Shown here one piece after another: positions 13,701-25,559 of a stretch of 64,000 nt of DNA. Within the stretch, counting starts at the first letter, position 1, and each line of letters starts with the position of its first letter. Source of the DNA: Stercorarius parasiticus (Eukaryota > Chordata > Aves > Charadriiformes > Stercorariidae). The position numbers were made by a program, and so were the translations under genes. Under the pieces are notes generated by a model that did no database searches, was not told where the DNA came from, and saw only the letters and a program-made list of their open reading frames with translations. The DNA is taken from positions 812-64,811 of the forward strand of contig VWZL01003483.1 in the NCBI GenBank assembly GCA_013396915.1, written 5' to 3'.

Positions 13701-16700
13701 AGCAAATGAAGCATGAAGGAAACCCAATTACAGTAAGTACAGAAATGATGTGAACATACAACAAAAATAGTGGTCTTGCTGTGCAATGGTGTCATGCTCT
13801 GTGCCTCCTACCAGATTATGGGACTGTTTAAATCTATTATCACTTTTTAAACACTCTTTTCTAAATTTAATTTCATTGATACATAAGGAGAACTCTCTTC
13901 TCATTCTTAATGAATTCAGCAGTTTTACTATTACTTTATAAAATGTCCGCAAACTCTCAGAGCCCAGGCAACCAAGAAATCCAATGATCACAGTAGGTAT
14001 AGCAGGCTCTCATCTGCCTCTGGGCATTCACAAGCCTGTTATCACTTGAAATGCCTGCTTGAGATTGCACCAGCGTATAGTTAAATATTGCTTTTTCATC
14101 ACAAACCCACCTAATCTGGTCTTACACGTGGCATGCATTTCCTCCTCTGTCATGGTGGCTTAGGCGTGCTTTTGGGATATTAGCATGGGCTGTGACATGA
14201 GGACTGAAAACAACGGTGGAGATTATGGCTCGTTCCCACAAACTGCTCACGCTCGCTTATACTGACGGGGTGCTCAGTTCCACTCAGATTTTACTACCTG
14301 AGTCCCCCAAAGCTAAAAATCAACTCTAGCTGCATTGTAGCCCACATTACAACTATTCCACAAAGAGAAATAAAGCAGAAATTTCTGTAGTATTAGTCTC
14401 CCATATAGAAAAATAGAGTCGTAGCCATGCAAAGAGAACTTTTTAAAAATTATGGTAAATTGATGTAGAAAAATATTAAAAATACCATCCTTGCCATATC
14501 CTTTCCATATTTTCAACATAAAAGAACATCTTAGAGTAGACTGTCCTGCTCTTTACAGAGAGGAAATAAAAAGGCTGTCCGTGGCTTTCCATAAAATTTT
14601 TGTGCTTCATAGACTTAAATCATATTACAACAAATTTTTCTATACAAATTAACACCTGAATTGTCTCTGCCTGTATAACCTTCATTTGCTAACACACAGT
14701 TGTTACATTTTCTTTCTCTACTATGAAAACTGGAGAAACAAAAAATCCCAAAGAAAATAGATACATCACTTGTTTCAAGATTTTAATATCTGCTTCAAGG
14801 ATCACCAGTGAGGTAGCCACAGTCCAGACTGTTCTGACAATTTTACCCCAAGTTTACCACTTTGAAATTGTCTACACATAATCCTCTCATCTTCACCCCT
14901 CAGAGCTGGCTGCTACCTGAATAATTTCAGGTATTGCTAAGTCTATTCCACATCTCATATTCAGATGACTCAGTTTCAGTGCCAATCAATGGCATCAATT
15001 GTGCAGATTATGAACAGAACTGTAAAATTAGCATTAACAGCTGAGCAACTGTGGAACTGATAAAATCACTTTGACGTAATGGTGAGTAATCATTGCTGAA
15101 CCTCTCCATAGGAACTCGGCAGGGAGGGATGGGTTAATCATGTGCATTTCCACCGAGTATTACAAATGAAATACATATCAGCCTTAACAAGTAGCAGTTT
15201 CCAGCACAGATTATTTTCTTGGAGAAAGCTGCAAAGGCATATAGCGATCACAGGCTTTTGTTGCCCCCTACCCCACAACGGTCAGCATCTCGGCTCTAAT
15301 TCATTTTGATGCCTGCTGTAAGGAGCCTGGACTGGAACGTGTACTTGGTTAGCCAAAGTGCGAATAACCACTTAGCATCAAGATGCATCACTAGCATTAC
15401 CTACAGGCTACTATCTATAGGGCTGGGCTAGCGTGACCCATAAACAAATAATTAGCACCAGTAACTCCAAGGAAACACCGGGATTTTTATGTTTCATCAA
15501 GAAAGCAGGAGCTAATAGAACTAGAGACCAGACTATTGTCTAAGTAAAGCCTATGTGAGTCCACCATCTGCTTCTCCTCTTTCCCACACATCTATGAATG
15601 CATTTTTGATGTGGCCAGCAACACCAGAGCTTCTCAAAGGGAAGAGACAGCAGAACTGTCCAGTGGGTTTTGCAGAACCTAAAGAGTGGATTGAGTACTA
15701 ACAAGCAGAAATGTTGCAGTCAATCTTTACATTGGGGAACATTCTTCCAAAGCATATCCCTAATAAAAATGTAGAGACCTACGGAAACACTGCATAGCTC
15801 TCTGTCATTCACTGGTTCTTGGACATGGCCCTGCCTTGCAGCTTCTAACCACGGACGCAGCAAAGTGCCTGTTGCTTGCTCTCCTCCCTCCTCACGGGAA
15901 CAGAGGGCACCGAGACACGGCTGCATCACCTCATGCCTATGATGTCACATTGCCCTGCCGTTACTCAAAGGCATGGGAGATCCCTAGGGTATTTTTTCTT
16001 ATCATGTTTCATATCATCCTTTTAAGCTTTATGACTTTGTAAAGTCAGTATTGCTGGTCTCAACCATCCAAAAATAAGGACTCCTAAACCAGTAATGCTT
16101 ACTTTAAAAATGCAGATAGCTAGGTAAGATATGCATTTTTTTTTTCCTTTACCTTATACCACAGTTAGAATTCCAAGCATTTATTTTTTTCCCTCCCTAA
16201 AATCAGGCATAGGAGACACTCATGTTAAATAAACAAATAAGCAAATAAGAGTTATAACAATCACATTCTGTCACAACTCCTGGAGCTGGGATGGGAAGGG
16301 AAGAAACCAAATAGCACAATACTCTTGATGAATTCACAGAACTTGACAATACACTGCTGACGAGACAGGAGACTTTGAAATGATCAAAACAATCCCTTTG
16401 ATGATAACAACCTGAATTTAACCGAATATTCAACACTCCATCCCAAATAACCACTTTTAAAAATGTATTAAAATTTATTGCAGTAATACCTTCCTGTCCA
16501 TTCCGCCACTTATAAAGCACACAGCAGTCATCTAAATTTCCCATGATAACATCTTCAAGACAGGAGCTTATCAGCAGTATAGAGAAGGAAAAATCCCGTG
16601 GGTTGGGATTACACTTTTGATTATAAACTTCCTGAGAGAAAGATGTCATCAATCTACATTCTTTATGAACTCTGCCACATAAAAGCCTCTTTTACACTAA

Positions 16701-19700
16701 TAATAGCTGTCACATTTTGTGCAAGCAGCACCTGCAACAATCCTCCTATGTGGAAAAGAAAAACTTACTTATTAGATACAAGCCCTCAAAAGAAAGTAAG
16801 TCAGCATTATTATTTATTTTTTTTTTGTAAAGAAGCCCAGTTTATTTTTATCTTTCCATTGTCATCAGCATACCAGCTGTTACATATCCCTTTAAGGAAG
16901 ATTAGAGATTAATAGACCTGTTTTCAAAATATATTTGAGTACTTGGTTCCTTACTCTATAATATGTACATCCCAACACAGGAAACAATGGAAGGCCTATT
17001 TCTAGACATCACAAAAAAACCCACAGGTGATGAAGAAAAGTTCATCAGGATCCTCCCACACACTTTCGTTAGAAATGTCAGTTCCACATCCACCATCCTG
17101 GCCCCAATCAGCTCTTCTGTAGAGACAATGGCAAAGATCACAGTAAATTACAAGTGACTCAGAGCAGGAGGAAGCTCAGAAGCCCCTGGAAGGAGGCAAG
17201 TTGCCTGTTTCAGGGTCTGGGCAGGTGCAGAAGGAGCAGGTATTGCAAAGTGAGCTCAAAAGACTTAGTTCACTGACAGCACGTTGGCGTGACACTTTGC
17301 CACATTGTGAACTGTCACAGCAGCAGAACAGAACATGCAAACACCAGGAAGAATGCAAAGATGCCCCCATTAAACAGGCAGTGTAAGCATTTAGGGCCTG
17401 TTCAGATACCCACTAACCAACGTAACTCTGCATTTATAAAAGCACACTGTGCCACCTCTCAGAAAAAAGCCACTAATGAAAATAAAACTAGTTCCAAAAT
17501 GAACCCTTAGCTCATACTATCCCTCTGACCTATCCATACCACTTTCAGCACAAGCTACCCCTTCGTCTTCAGCCATTGCTAGCATTCTTTATTGACCTCC
17601 ATTGAAACCAACAACTTTCCACATGGCGTTGCATGGAAAACTTTGCTGAAACCCAGACATATAAGAACCACTGAATTTATTGTACCTAAGCAATCGGTGG
17701 ACTTACCAAAGAAAGATATCACGTTAGTTTAGTATACTTTGCCTTTAGAAATGTCATCTGGTTTTATCCCATTTACCTTCACCCATTTAAAAAATAAAAC
17801 CAAAACACATCTCCCCCTCCTCTAAATTTTTATTCTCTATTCAAGGCAGACTTACAAAGTCTGTTGTTCTCTGGATTACTAGTTCTCTCTCTCCTCTGCC
17901 CCTCCACCACACAAACTTCTTAAGTACAATTCCTGAATACACTATTATGGTTGCTACTCATCAATCACACAGTAATACCACTGAGTGGGCACAATCATCA
18001 GAAATGTATTTCTGTATTATCGTAAGCCAGTTCTTTACAAATTCCAGCTGAGAGGATAGCAGGTCTCTTCTATGCAACTACACCACACACTTCAGACTGT
18101 ATTTTAGCTTTACTTGTGCTGCTGTCCATTGCCTTAGCCTCTCTTTGATTAGCCATTCTAATTTTGCCAGAGTGGTCAATATTCATCAATCTTACTGAAA
18201 TCCAAACACAGACTGATTTACTGAGATTTGCGAGCCTAGCTAGATCATATTTTTTCTTTTTCACATTTCTCATTGCTTGTTATTTGTTTATTTGGCCAGA
18301 GAACCTTTTATTTATAAGTATTAACTCAGCTTGAATGCACCCATTCTCATACAACTCTAAAACACCTGGCCTCTAAGATGTAATATACTTCACTCATAAT
18401 CTTTTCCTTCTTTGCTTGTTCTTTGAGGTGATCATTCATCCAGGTGAATGAGGGAATGATGGGGCTGTGAGTGTTGTTGTTTTACAGAATCGTCACACTC
18501 TCTATGTTCAAGTTCTTGAGCTCTTTGGTTCAGCAGAATTTGAGAGTTATGTCCTTCACTTTCTCAGAATTTCACCTTTGAAATCAGAAGCTTCAGATAT
18601 AGACAGATTTTTGTCTTTCCACTTAATTTAAAATCAGTTAATTTATTCTCTTCATGTCCAAGCTTCTTCCTTTACCTAATTCCTTTCTAATAGGTTTCCT
18701 ATAAAACCTGCAATAGTGTTTTGTTGGTCCAGGGGACTTGTAAATAACATCATCTTTCTTGAGCTAAATCATCCCATACATTTTGAACTACTGTCTCCTC
18801 TCTATTTGGATGGACCTCAGAGATCCAAATGCTCTACCCTCTTGCTCTTGGTACAAAAACAGAAAAAAAAAAAAAGAAAAAGGGCAAGATAAGAACAGAC
18901 AGGAAGAAGAGATTGTGTCTTGTTTTAAAGTAAAGGAAATGTGAAGATCAGAGAAAACTTCAGGAGGAGATTGGTGATTGTAACACATTGTGTAAGCTCT
19001 GGGCTCAGGGCCAATCACCAGTTAAATCTGTGCCCTGGGCTTCAGCCGGCCATGCCAGAAATAGTGATGCTATTCTAGGGAAGGTGCAGCTGGCTTCTTT
19101 TCTGTGACTCTGGCCACTAGCAGATCACATAAAGGGACTAACGCAATTAGAGCAATAGGCTGGGCAGTGATGCTCAGCGTAAGACACACCTCAATTTCTG
19201 TGCTTTAACAGGGGACCTCAAGCTTCAATTTCCTTCTTTGGGCAGTGATGCCTCCAGCGTTATTTCAAACGAGTTTTGTGCTGAATCAAAACACAGTCAG
19301 AGTTAGTTTCACATTTCTTCGCAATCGCATATTAAAAGAGACTGAAATACTTCACTTGCAGTGTTTGCTCTTTGTTCTTGAGAGAAATTCAGGGACCTAC
19401 CTCCTGCTATGTTGGCTCTGCAGCAAAATGCTTTCAAAACAAAACTTCCAGACTTTCTATGCATGTTATTTATTAACGTAGGTTTTAAAGAAACATTTTA
19501 TAGTAGTCAAACTAGGATTTCTCTGACTCTCATTCGTAACAGAAAGGATCAGAGGGTTTTCAGGGTGTTCACTGAAAGTGCAAACTGACAAATTAGATGA
19601 TGGAAACATTCTCAAACAGGAGGAAGAAAAGAAAAAACTCTCCGCCCACCCTCCAAACAAATTCAGCGCTTCTATTGTATTTCCTTCTAAACAAATGTTT

Positions 19701-22242
19701 GCTTAGCTTTTCTACTGCCCTGAGGTATAAATTACTCTGAACTAATTAATTACAAAAGCATCAAGTCAGTCTCGGTACCTGTGTAAATGCATGGTCTGTA
19801 TTTGAAGTTACAGGTAAAAGACCATAATCTAGTCTCCATGCACTCCTTTTGATAACTGAAGCAAACACTTTCTAAAAAGCAGTATACAGACACAGCAGGC
19901 GAATGCTTAATATCCAACCAAACTATTCTCGACTCATGCTTTACCTTGTGCAGACATAAATGATAAGATATTTAGGAAAAAGTAATAGCCATTTATCCTT
20001 TCAAAAGCATAGTTCCTTCATTCTGTGCAGTTCAGTGCACAGCAACATAACTTATGAGTACAACACTTACCTTGATCTCAGCTAAATCAGTACATCAGCA
20101 GCCTAGGAGATCACCACTGACAGTTATCAGACGTCTACATGACAATAATATTTCACAGAGGTGCTCACAATTTAGCCTACACATTTTCAACCCTGCTCAC
20201 ATTTTCCAGCATGCAGACTGGAAGAATATAGTTTCTCTGCTGCCACTCCTCTTAGCAAGCTGGGAAGACTTTCAAAGTTGAAACTAAATAATTCGAAGAA
20301 GGCATCAAGACATAAAATACCATTTGCCAAATACTAGGAGCATTATTGCTACAAAGTGGAATGCTCTCACTGGAAAACTGTACTACAGCAGATCTAATGC
20401 AGCAGTCAGCTGGAATGAGAGTCTCTAACTGTGCCATTGCAGTGCACATTTTACAGGTCTCTCTAGAGCAAGACACTTCAGAAAAAGAATGTGTTTAGTG
20501 AACAAAGCAACTTCATTGTCCCAGCTGAACTTGGAAACTGGTATCTTTGATTACACCTCTGTTCTTGAGTAGCAAAGCTGCAGTGTTTTCTCAAAAGGTC
20601 TGCTGATGAGTGGCATATCCATCATACCTTTCTCCCCCCACACACACAACCACCAGATCTCTTGATGACCAACTTTCCACACGTAGCGCTTTGGAAGATA
20701 AGAAGCAGTGGAAGTAGCAATATTGAGAGAAAGAAGCATTTTATATAAATAGCCAGCTGCAGACTAGCTAGAGAAATCCATACAGTACAGCACTTGTATA
20801 CACAACTGTCGCTTCTGCTGCAATTCCTCAGCAGCTGCTACGTTTGATCTGATGCAGAGAAAGAGAAAAGTTAAATCAGGACAGGAAAAAAAAACGAAGA
20901 AAAAAACCCCAACCCTGAAACATAGTAACAGAAAGAGAGCAGACAGAAGGAGAAATAAAAACGTTGAAGAAGATATAAGAAAAGACAGGAGAAATATCTC
21001 ACCAGATTTTTCCCATGCAATACAAGTTACTTAATTTGGGGGCGCTAAGTCCTACACTAGCTCACTATTTACATATATATTTTATACATTTTATACTTGG
21101 GTGCCTTCTAGTACACCTTTAGTGGAAGACAGCTAAACATTTACAAATATTAATTCAGCCATCCAGCACCCTTTCCTGACACATTTCTTTCGTTCTTATT
21201 TTTCCCCAAAACTAATCTTCATCATTACAATAAAGGTATGACATCAGCTACAGACTTTGCTAATAAATCTTTGTGCATGTGTGCATCTCTCAGCATAGTT
21301 TGTGCAACGCAGGAAAGGACTTTTCATTAGTTTCGTAGAAGAATTTATGTGATCATAAAAGCACCATGAAAGGAACAGTGCATAACACAAGACAGGACCG
21401 TCTGAAGAGAGTGATTTATAATAGCATACGAATTCCAAAGACCAAGATGAAGACAACTCTCTGAATTTTCAGCAATAATGTCGGCAATAAGCCTAAGAAC
21501 CAAAAATGTTCTTTTGTGACCTTTGCATAATTCATTTGCTTTTACATGCAGTAGAAGAACCACCATTAACGTTTCTCGTAAAACATTTCCAAACTCATTT
21601 TTTTTGAAGCCTGTCACATTGTGATGAGTTTTACAATAATGTTCCTGCCAATGCCACTTTCATTTTATTTTAGCTACAAGTTCCTGCCATACAGTAGCCT
21701 GTTTCTCCATGCACAGTGCTCCCACATTCTGATCAGAACAGATGAACACAGAAATGATTCAATGAAAATACTGTTTCCAACAATGCCGTCATGGAAATTT
21801 TAAAAGGCATCCAGCTGCCCCTGTCTTGGCCAACACACATGGACCTGAACATCAAAGAGCAAGAGCAGATCAGAAAGGAAAGGTCCAAGAAAAGTATCTA
21901 TCAATTCCTCCTCCTCATTGGAACAAGGAAGCTAAAAAACTATTCATCACCAAGTAAGGATGAAAGATGTGTAGCAGGGTTAACGGAAAAAGACAGACAG
22001 AAGGAAAGGAATAGGTGAGAAAAGACTGTTTCGTTTGTTTTTTTTCTTTTTCTCAAAAGAGCGTTAAGTGCAATGCCTAAAATGGCAAGGCAGAAAAAAG
22101 AAGTGGGAATCAGACTAGTGGCACCATCTACTTGAGGCAAATGGCAGATTCTCCTTCCTTTGAGGTCCTTTGTTCAAGGTGAATAGCTCTCCAAGCAATA
22201 TGCTATAACTCAATCAGTCCACTGCATAAGTGATATTCAAGA
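10799..22242. other. GRID1 intron, unique sequence with A/T runs
   Basis: About 11 kb without a supported gene. It holds homopolymer runs (T-run near 16135-16145, A-run near 18852-18865) and a somewhat GC-richer patch at about 12830-13060. The longest frame (16203-16652 minus, 149 codons) resembles no family I know and is treated as chance. A candidate conserved block at about 14950-15210 is listed in the findings. Confidence 0.65.
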
Positions 22243-22287
22243 TAGATCAGATAAGATAATCCTCTCTGGCCTTAAAATACATGAATT
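22243..22287 (+). repeat. Old CR1-like 3' tail
   Basis: TAGATCAGATAAGATAATCC, then TCTCTGGCCTTAAAATACAT, then GAAT. It resembles the 3' ends of older CR1 families of reptiles and birds, which end in TTCTGGCCTTAAAATCTATG-type sequence. It is short and diverged, so only a tentative call. Confidence 0.42.
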
Positions 22288-25119
22288 TGTAAAAGGCTTA
22301 GATAAGGAAGGAAGGAAGTGAGCAGAGGTTACAGGATACGAAGGACAAAACAAAGAATGATGTAACATACGTCAAAAAGAGTAACAAAAATTCTGACAGT
22401 TTTCAAGCTTCAAAACAAATGTGTACCCGTACTAGGAATTTTTATGGGCATAATTCTCATTTTCATATATATATATGTACTCTACAATACTATTTTCTTT
22501 CCAAGACCCTGAATAAATACAATTATTTCTATTCCTTTAATTAAAAAAAGAAAAAAAAAAAAACCCTAAGAAATTTAGGATGCAACTTTCCATGAAAGAA
22601 GATATTCCACAGTTTATTAAATAGTACCCGGCAGGTTTCAAAAACAGAGCACGGCATAAACTTTCTAAGTATTTACTATATACAACTGATCATTTCTTAA
22701 CGTTCAAGAATATTCTTTCTTCTTGTAGAAGTAGTAGAGAAGACAAACAACTCCAATCAAACACAATTTCCAAGAAGAATGATTCAGACATTTCGTATTC
22801 TCAAAATTAGCAGGTATCCTTATGACAGAGGAATTTTCCAGTCCAAGTTTGCAATTACACAGCTATTTTGCTTGAAAGTCCATTGCACACAAGATTACAG
22901 TTTTTGTGACAGAAAATTTATATTTAAGATACAAAGACAGAACTCAGTGGCAGAGACTTCAAGCACACAAAATAGCAATAAAATAGTTATTACTGCCATT
23001 GAAAGTTGCCCCAGAATATTTCTTGTTTCACAGTTTATGTGAGTTTAAATTTATGTCTGAATATATATCTCTTGTGAAAATATACTGCAGCTATTTTAGG
23101 AATCATAATTTTAATTTTTCCTCCCTTTTTGATACTGAGATTCCTTGCTTGATGTTTCCTTTAATAAAGTAAGGAGACAAAACAAAACGAGAAAAAAAAC
23201 ATGTACTGGCAGGAACATAGGCATTCTGATACAAACACTGAATATGCGACAGATTTGATGAATTACACATTTAGTTAAATGTACAACACCCAGTTATTCA
23301 AACAGAAGACAAAGAACAAAGCCATAGAATAAAGTAGTTAGTACGCAATAATATTCTTACATTTTCAATCGGCAACTGCATCATTTGAGTTCACTTCAAC
23401 ACACAGAACTCCCAAGAAAGCCATGGGTGTTTTTATTCCATGTTTCTGTTGCCATTTGTATTTGGAGCCCCTCAGCCCAACATCGGTATGTTGTAAGTTA
23501 GGCACTAAGCAACAAAACAACATTTTAAACACTTGAGTCTCCTTCTTTGCAAAATGGACTTTTCTTCATTAAATATTATGGCCACAGTGAGATAGAAGTT
23601 TTTTTTAATATCTTAAGTTGCTGAAAGACTTAGCAAAGGAACTTAAGGAAAATATTATCTGGACTCTAGTAAAGTATATCCAGTAAAGCAAAAACCCAAT
23701 ATAAATGCATTTTCTCTCAAAGACATTATGCTAGTACAGCCCAAATGACAGTGAGGCAAGCAGCACCAGACTGAAATACAATCATTTTCTAAACAATTTA
23801 CCGTTACGATAAGAGTAGCACACAAGACAAATGTTAGCTCAATAAATAATATATTTGGAAATTCATGCAACATGAAACAGATGTTGAGAACCTGACTTGC
23901 CAGGCTCCTTGCAGAAGCCATACCTGTGTACTCACAGCACTGCTCTGCACAAAAGCCCTTCAGGCTCAGTCCCATCACACAGGTGAAAGAGAATCACAGA
24001 GAAAGCAGCTTGAAGTTTTCCAAGACTACGTCATCAGCTAGAACTGGAATTTAGGAACCGAGTACTTGAAAGATGGGTGATTGTCTCAAGGCAGGTTGTA
24101 GCCAGCTGACTTCTGCTGCCACTCAGGTCTCAATAGCTGCCCAAAACATCTAATTGTCTTGACAGTTCCAAATAATACCACTAGCGTTTGACAAGTTGGA
24201 AACCAGACTTTGCCATCAGGGTTAGTGGGAGCAGATTGAAACAGAAAGTGGGGATGTTAGAACATTTAACATTTTCTAACTTGTATTTCCACACATAAGG
24301 TAACTAATAAATAATGTTCCTCCCCACCTGAACGCCTCAATAACGAGGAGACTGATCACACAAGTGAGTGCTCTGAATAAGGGCATATCATTGCAGTAGC
24401 CACAATGTGAGTTAAAACCAGAAGCTGAAATGTATTTGGTGGAAAGCTCACCAGATCGGTTAGCATCCAAGCATGTCAAAAAATCACCATGCCAGATTTC
24501 ACCACAAATACTCACTTTAGCCTTGAGGCAAGAGATTCAAGCCTAGGGCACTTTGCACCTTGTTTGAGGTAGGTCTGCTCTCTGCTGCATTGACCAAGCT
24601 GAAGGAAGTTGTGAATTAAATTTGCATTATTGGAGTAAGGTTACAATCAAATCTGATGCTGATTCAATGCTGATGTATTGCCCTTAAAATCAGTCCCCGT
24701 AGCATTCGTAGTCACAGCTGAGCATCCTATTCGTTTGGCTCCTCTTTTCACTGCTAAATACTCCTTTAAATCTACCAGTATCTACCATTCTTCTCACATT
24801 GCCAGAGAAAATCATTCACTTGAAGACAGAAAAAAGATGTTAAGTAAACATACACAAAGGAATTACAGGAAATGGAGTAAAGTACACTCATAAAAAAAAT
24901 GAATACTAACAAAATGATTAAAGGTCCAACAAGTACTACTAGTAATATGGTACCTCTACTCTAAGGTTTTAGCCTCAGTCCTTGAAGGGGGTGCACTGTT
25001 TTCACACACACTTAAGGGGGTGGGGTGTGGGTGTGTGTGTGTAATATGGCTTTTCTAGGACTTTCTTCAAAACACAATTCATTGGCCAAGAACTAAACAG
25101 TATTATATTTAAAAGCGTA
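22288..25119. other. GRID1 intron, unique sequence with simple repeats
   Basis: No gene was seen. It includes an A-rich run at about 22541-22563 and a G-rich/GT repeat near its right end (listed separately). Frames are short and unrecognised. Confidence 0.65.
25014..25043 (+). repeat. G-rich then (GT)n simple repeat
   Basis: AAGGGGGTGGGGTGTG grades into GGTGTGTGTGTGTA. Low-complexity DNA lying about 80 bases before the LTR. Confidence 0.85.
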
Positions 25120-25304
25120 TGTCGTGGTTTGAGGTAAAACAGAACCGATTTTCTGATTTGTAATTTTACTTTTTAGCTGGGCCTCTTCTAACTGACTAAA
25201 GTCTGAAATTAACAGCATGTTGTTCAGAAACTGTTTGCTCTCAGAGTGATAAGACCTGATTATACCAAGGAATGGTATGCACAGAGGCTCTTGCTTATAC
25301 TTAT

Positions 25305-25455
25305 NNNNNNNNNNNNNNNNNNNNNNNNNNNNNNNNNNNNNNNNNNNNNNNNNNNNNNNNNNNNNNNNNNNNNNNNNNNNNNNNNNNNNNNNNNNNNNNN
25401 NNNNNNNNNNNNNNNNNNNNNNNNNNNNNNNNNNNNNNNNNNNNNNNNNNNNNNN
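25305..25455. other. Assembly gap (151 N)
   Basis: A run of 151 unknown bases within the probable LTR. Translated frames crossing it are meaningless. Confidence 0.99.
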
Positions 25456-25488
25456 TATCTCTTCCTCCTCTCCTCTCTGTGGGCGGGG

Positions 25489-25559
25489 GGTATCTGTTGT
25501 CCTGATTGGCCAATACAGCCAAAACCATGACAGCCTATCCTACACACACAACAGATACC
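25489..25559. repeat. 12-bp perfect inverted repeat around a CCAAT palindrome
   Basis: GGTATCTGTTGT at 25489-25500 and its exact reverse complement ACAACAGATACC at 25548-25559 enclose 47 bases that contain ATTGGCCAAT. It could form a hairpin in RNA or be part of LTR promoter architecture. Confidence 0.9.

Noticed and set aside
16203..16652. 149-codon minus-strand frame
   Set aside because: No domain, no promoter or splice context, and ordinary intronic composition.
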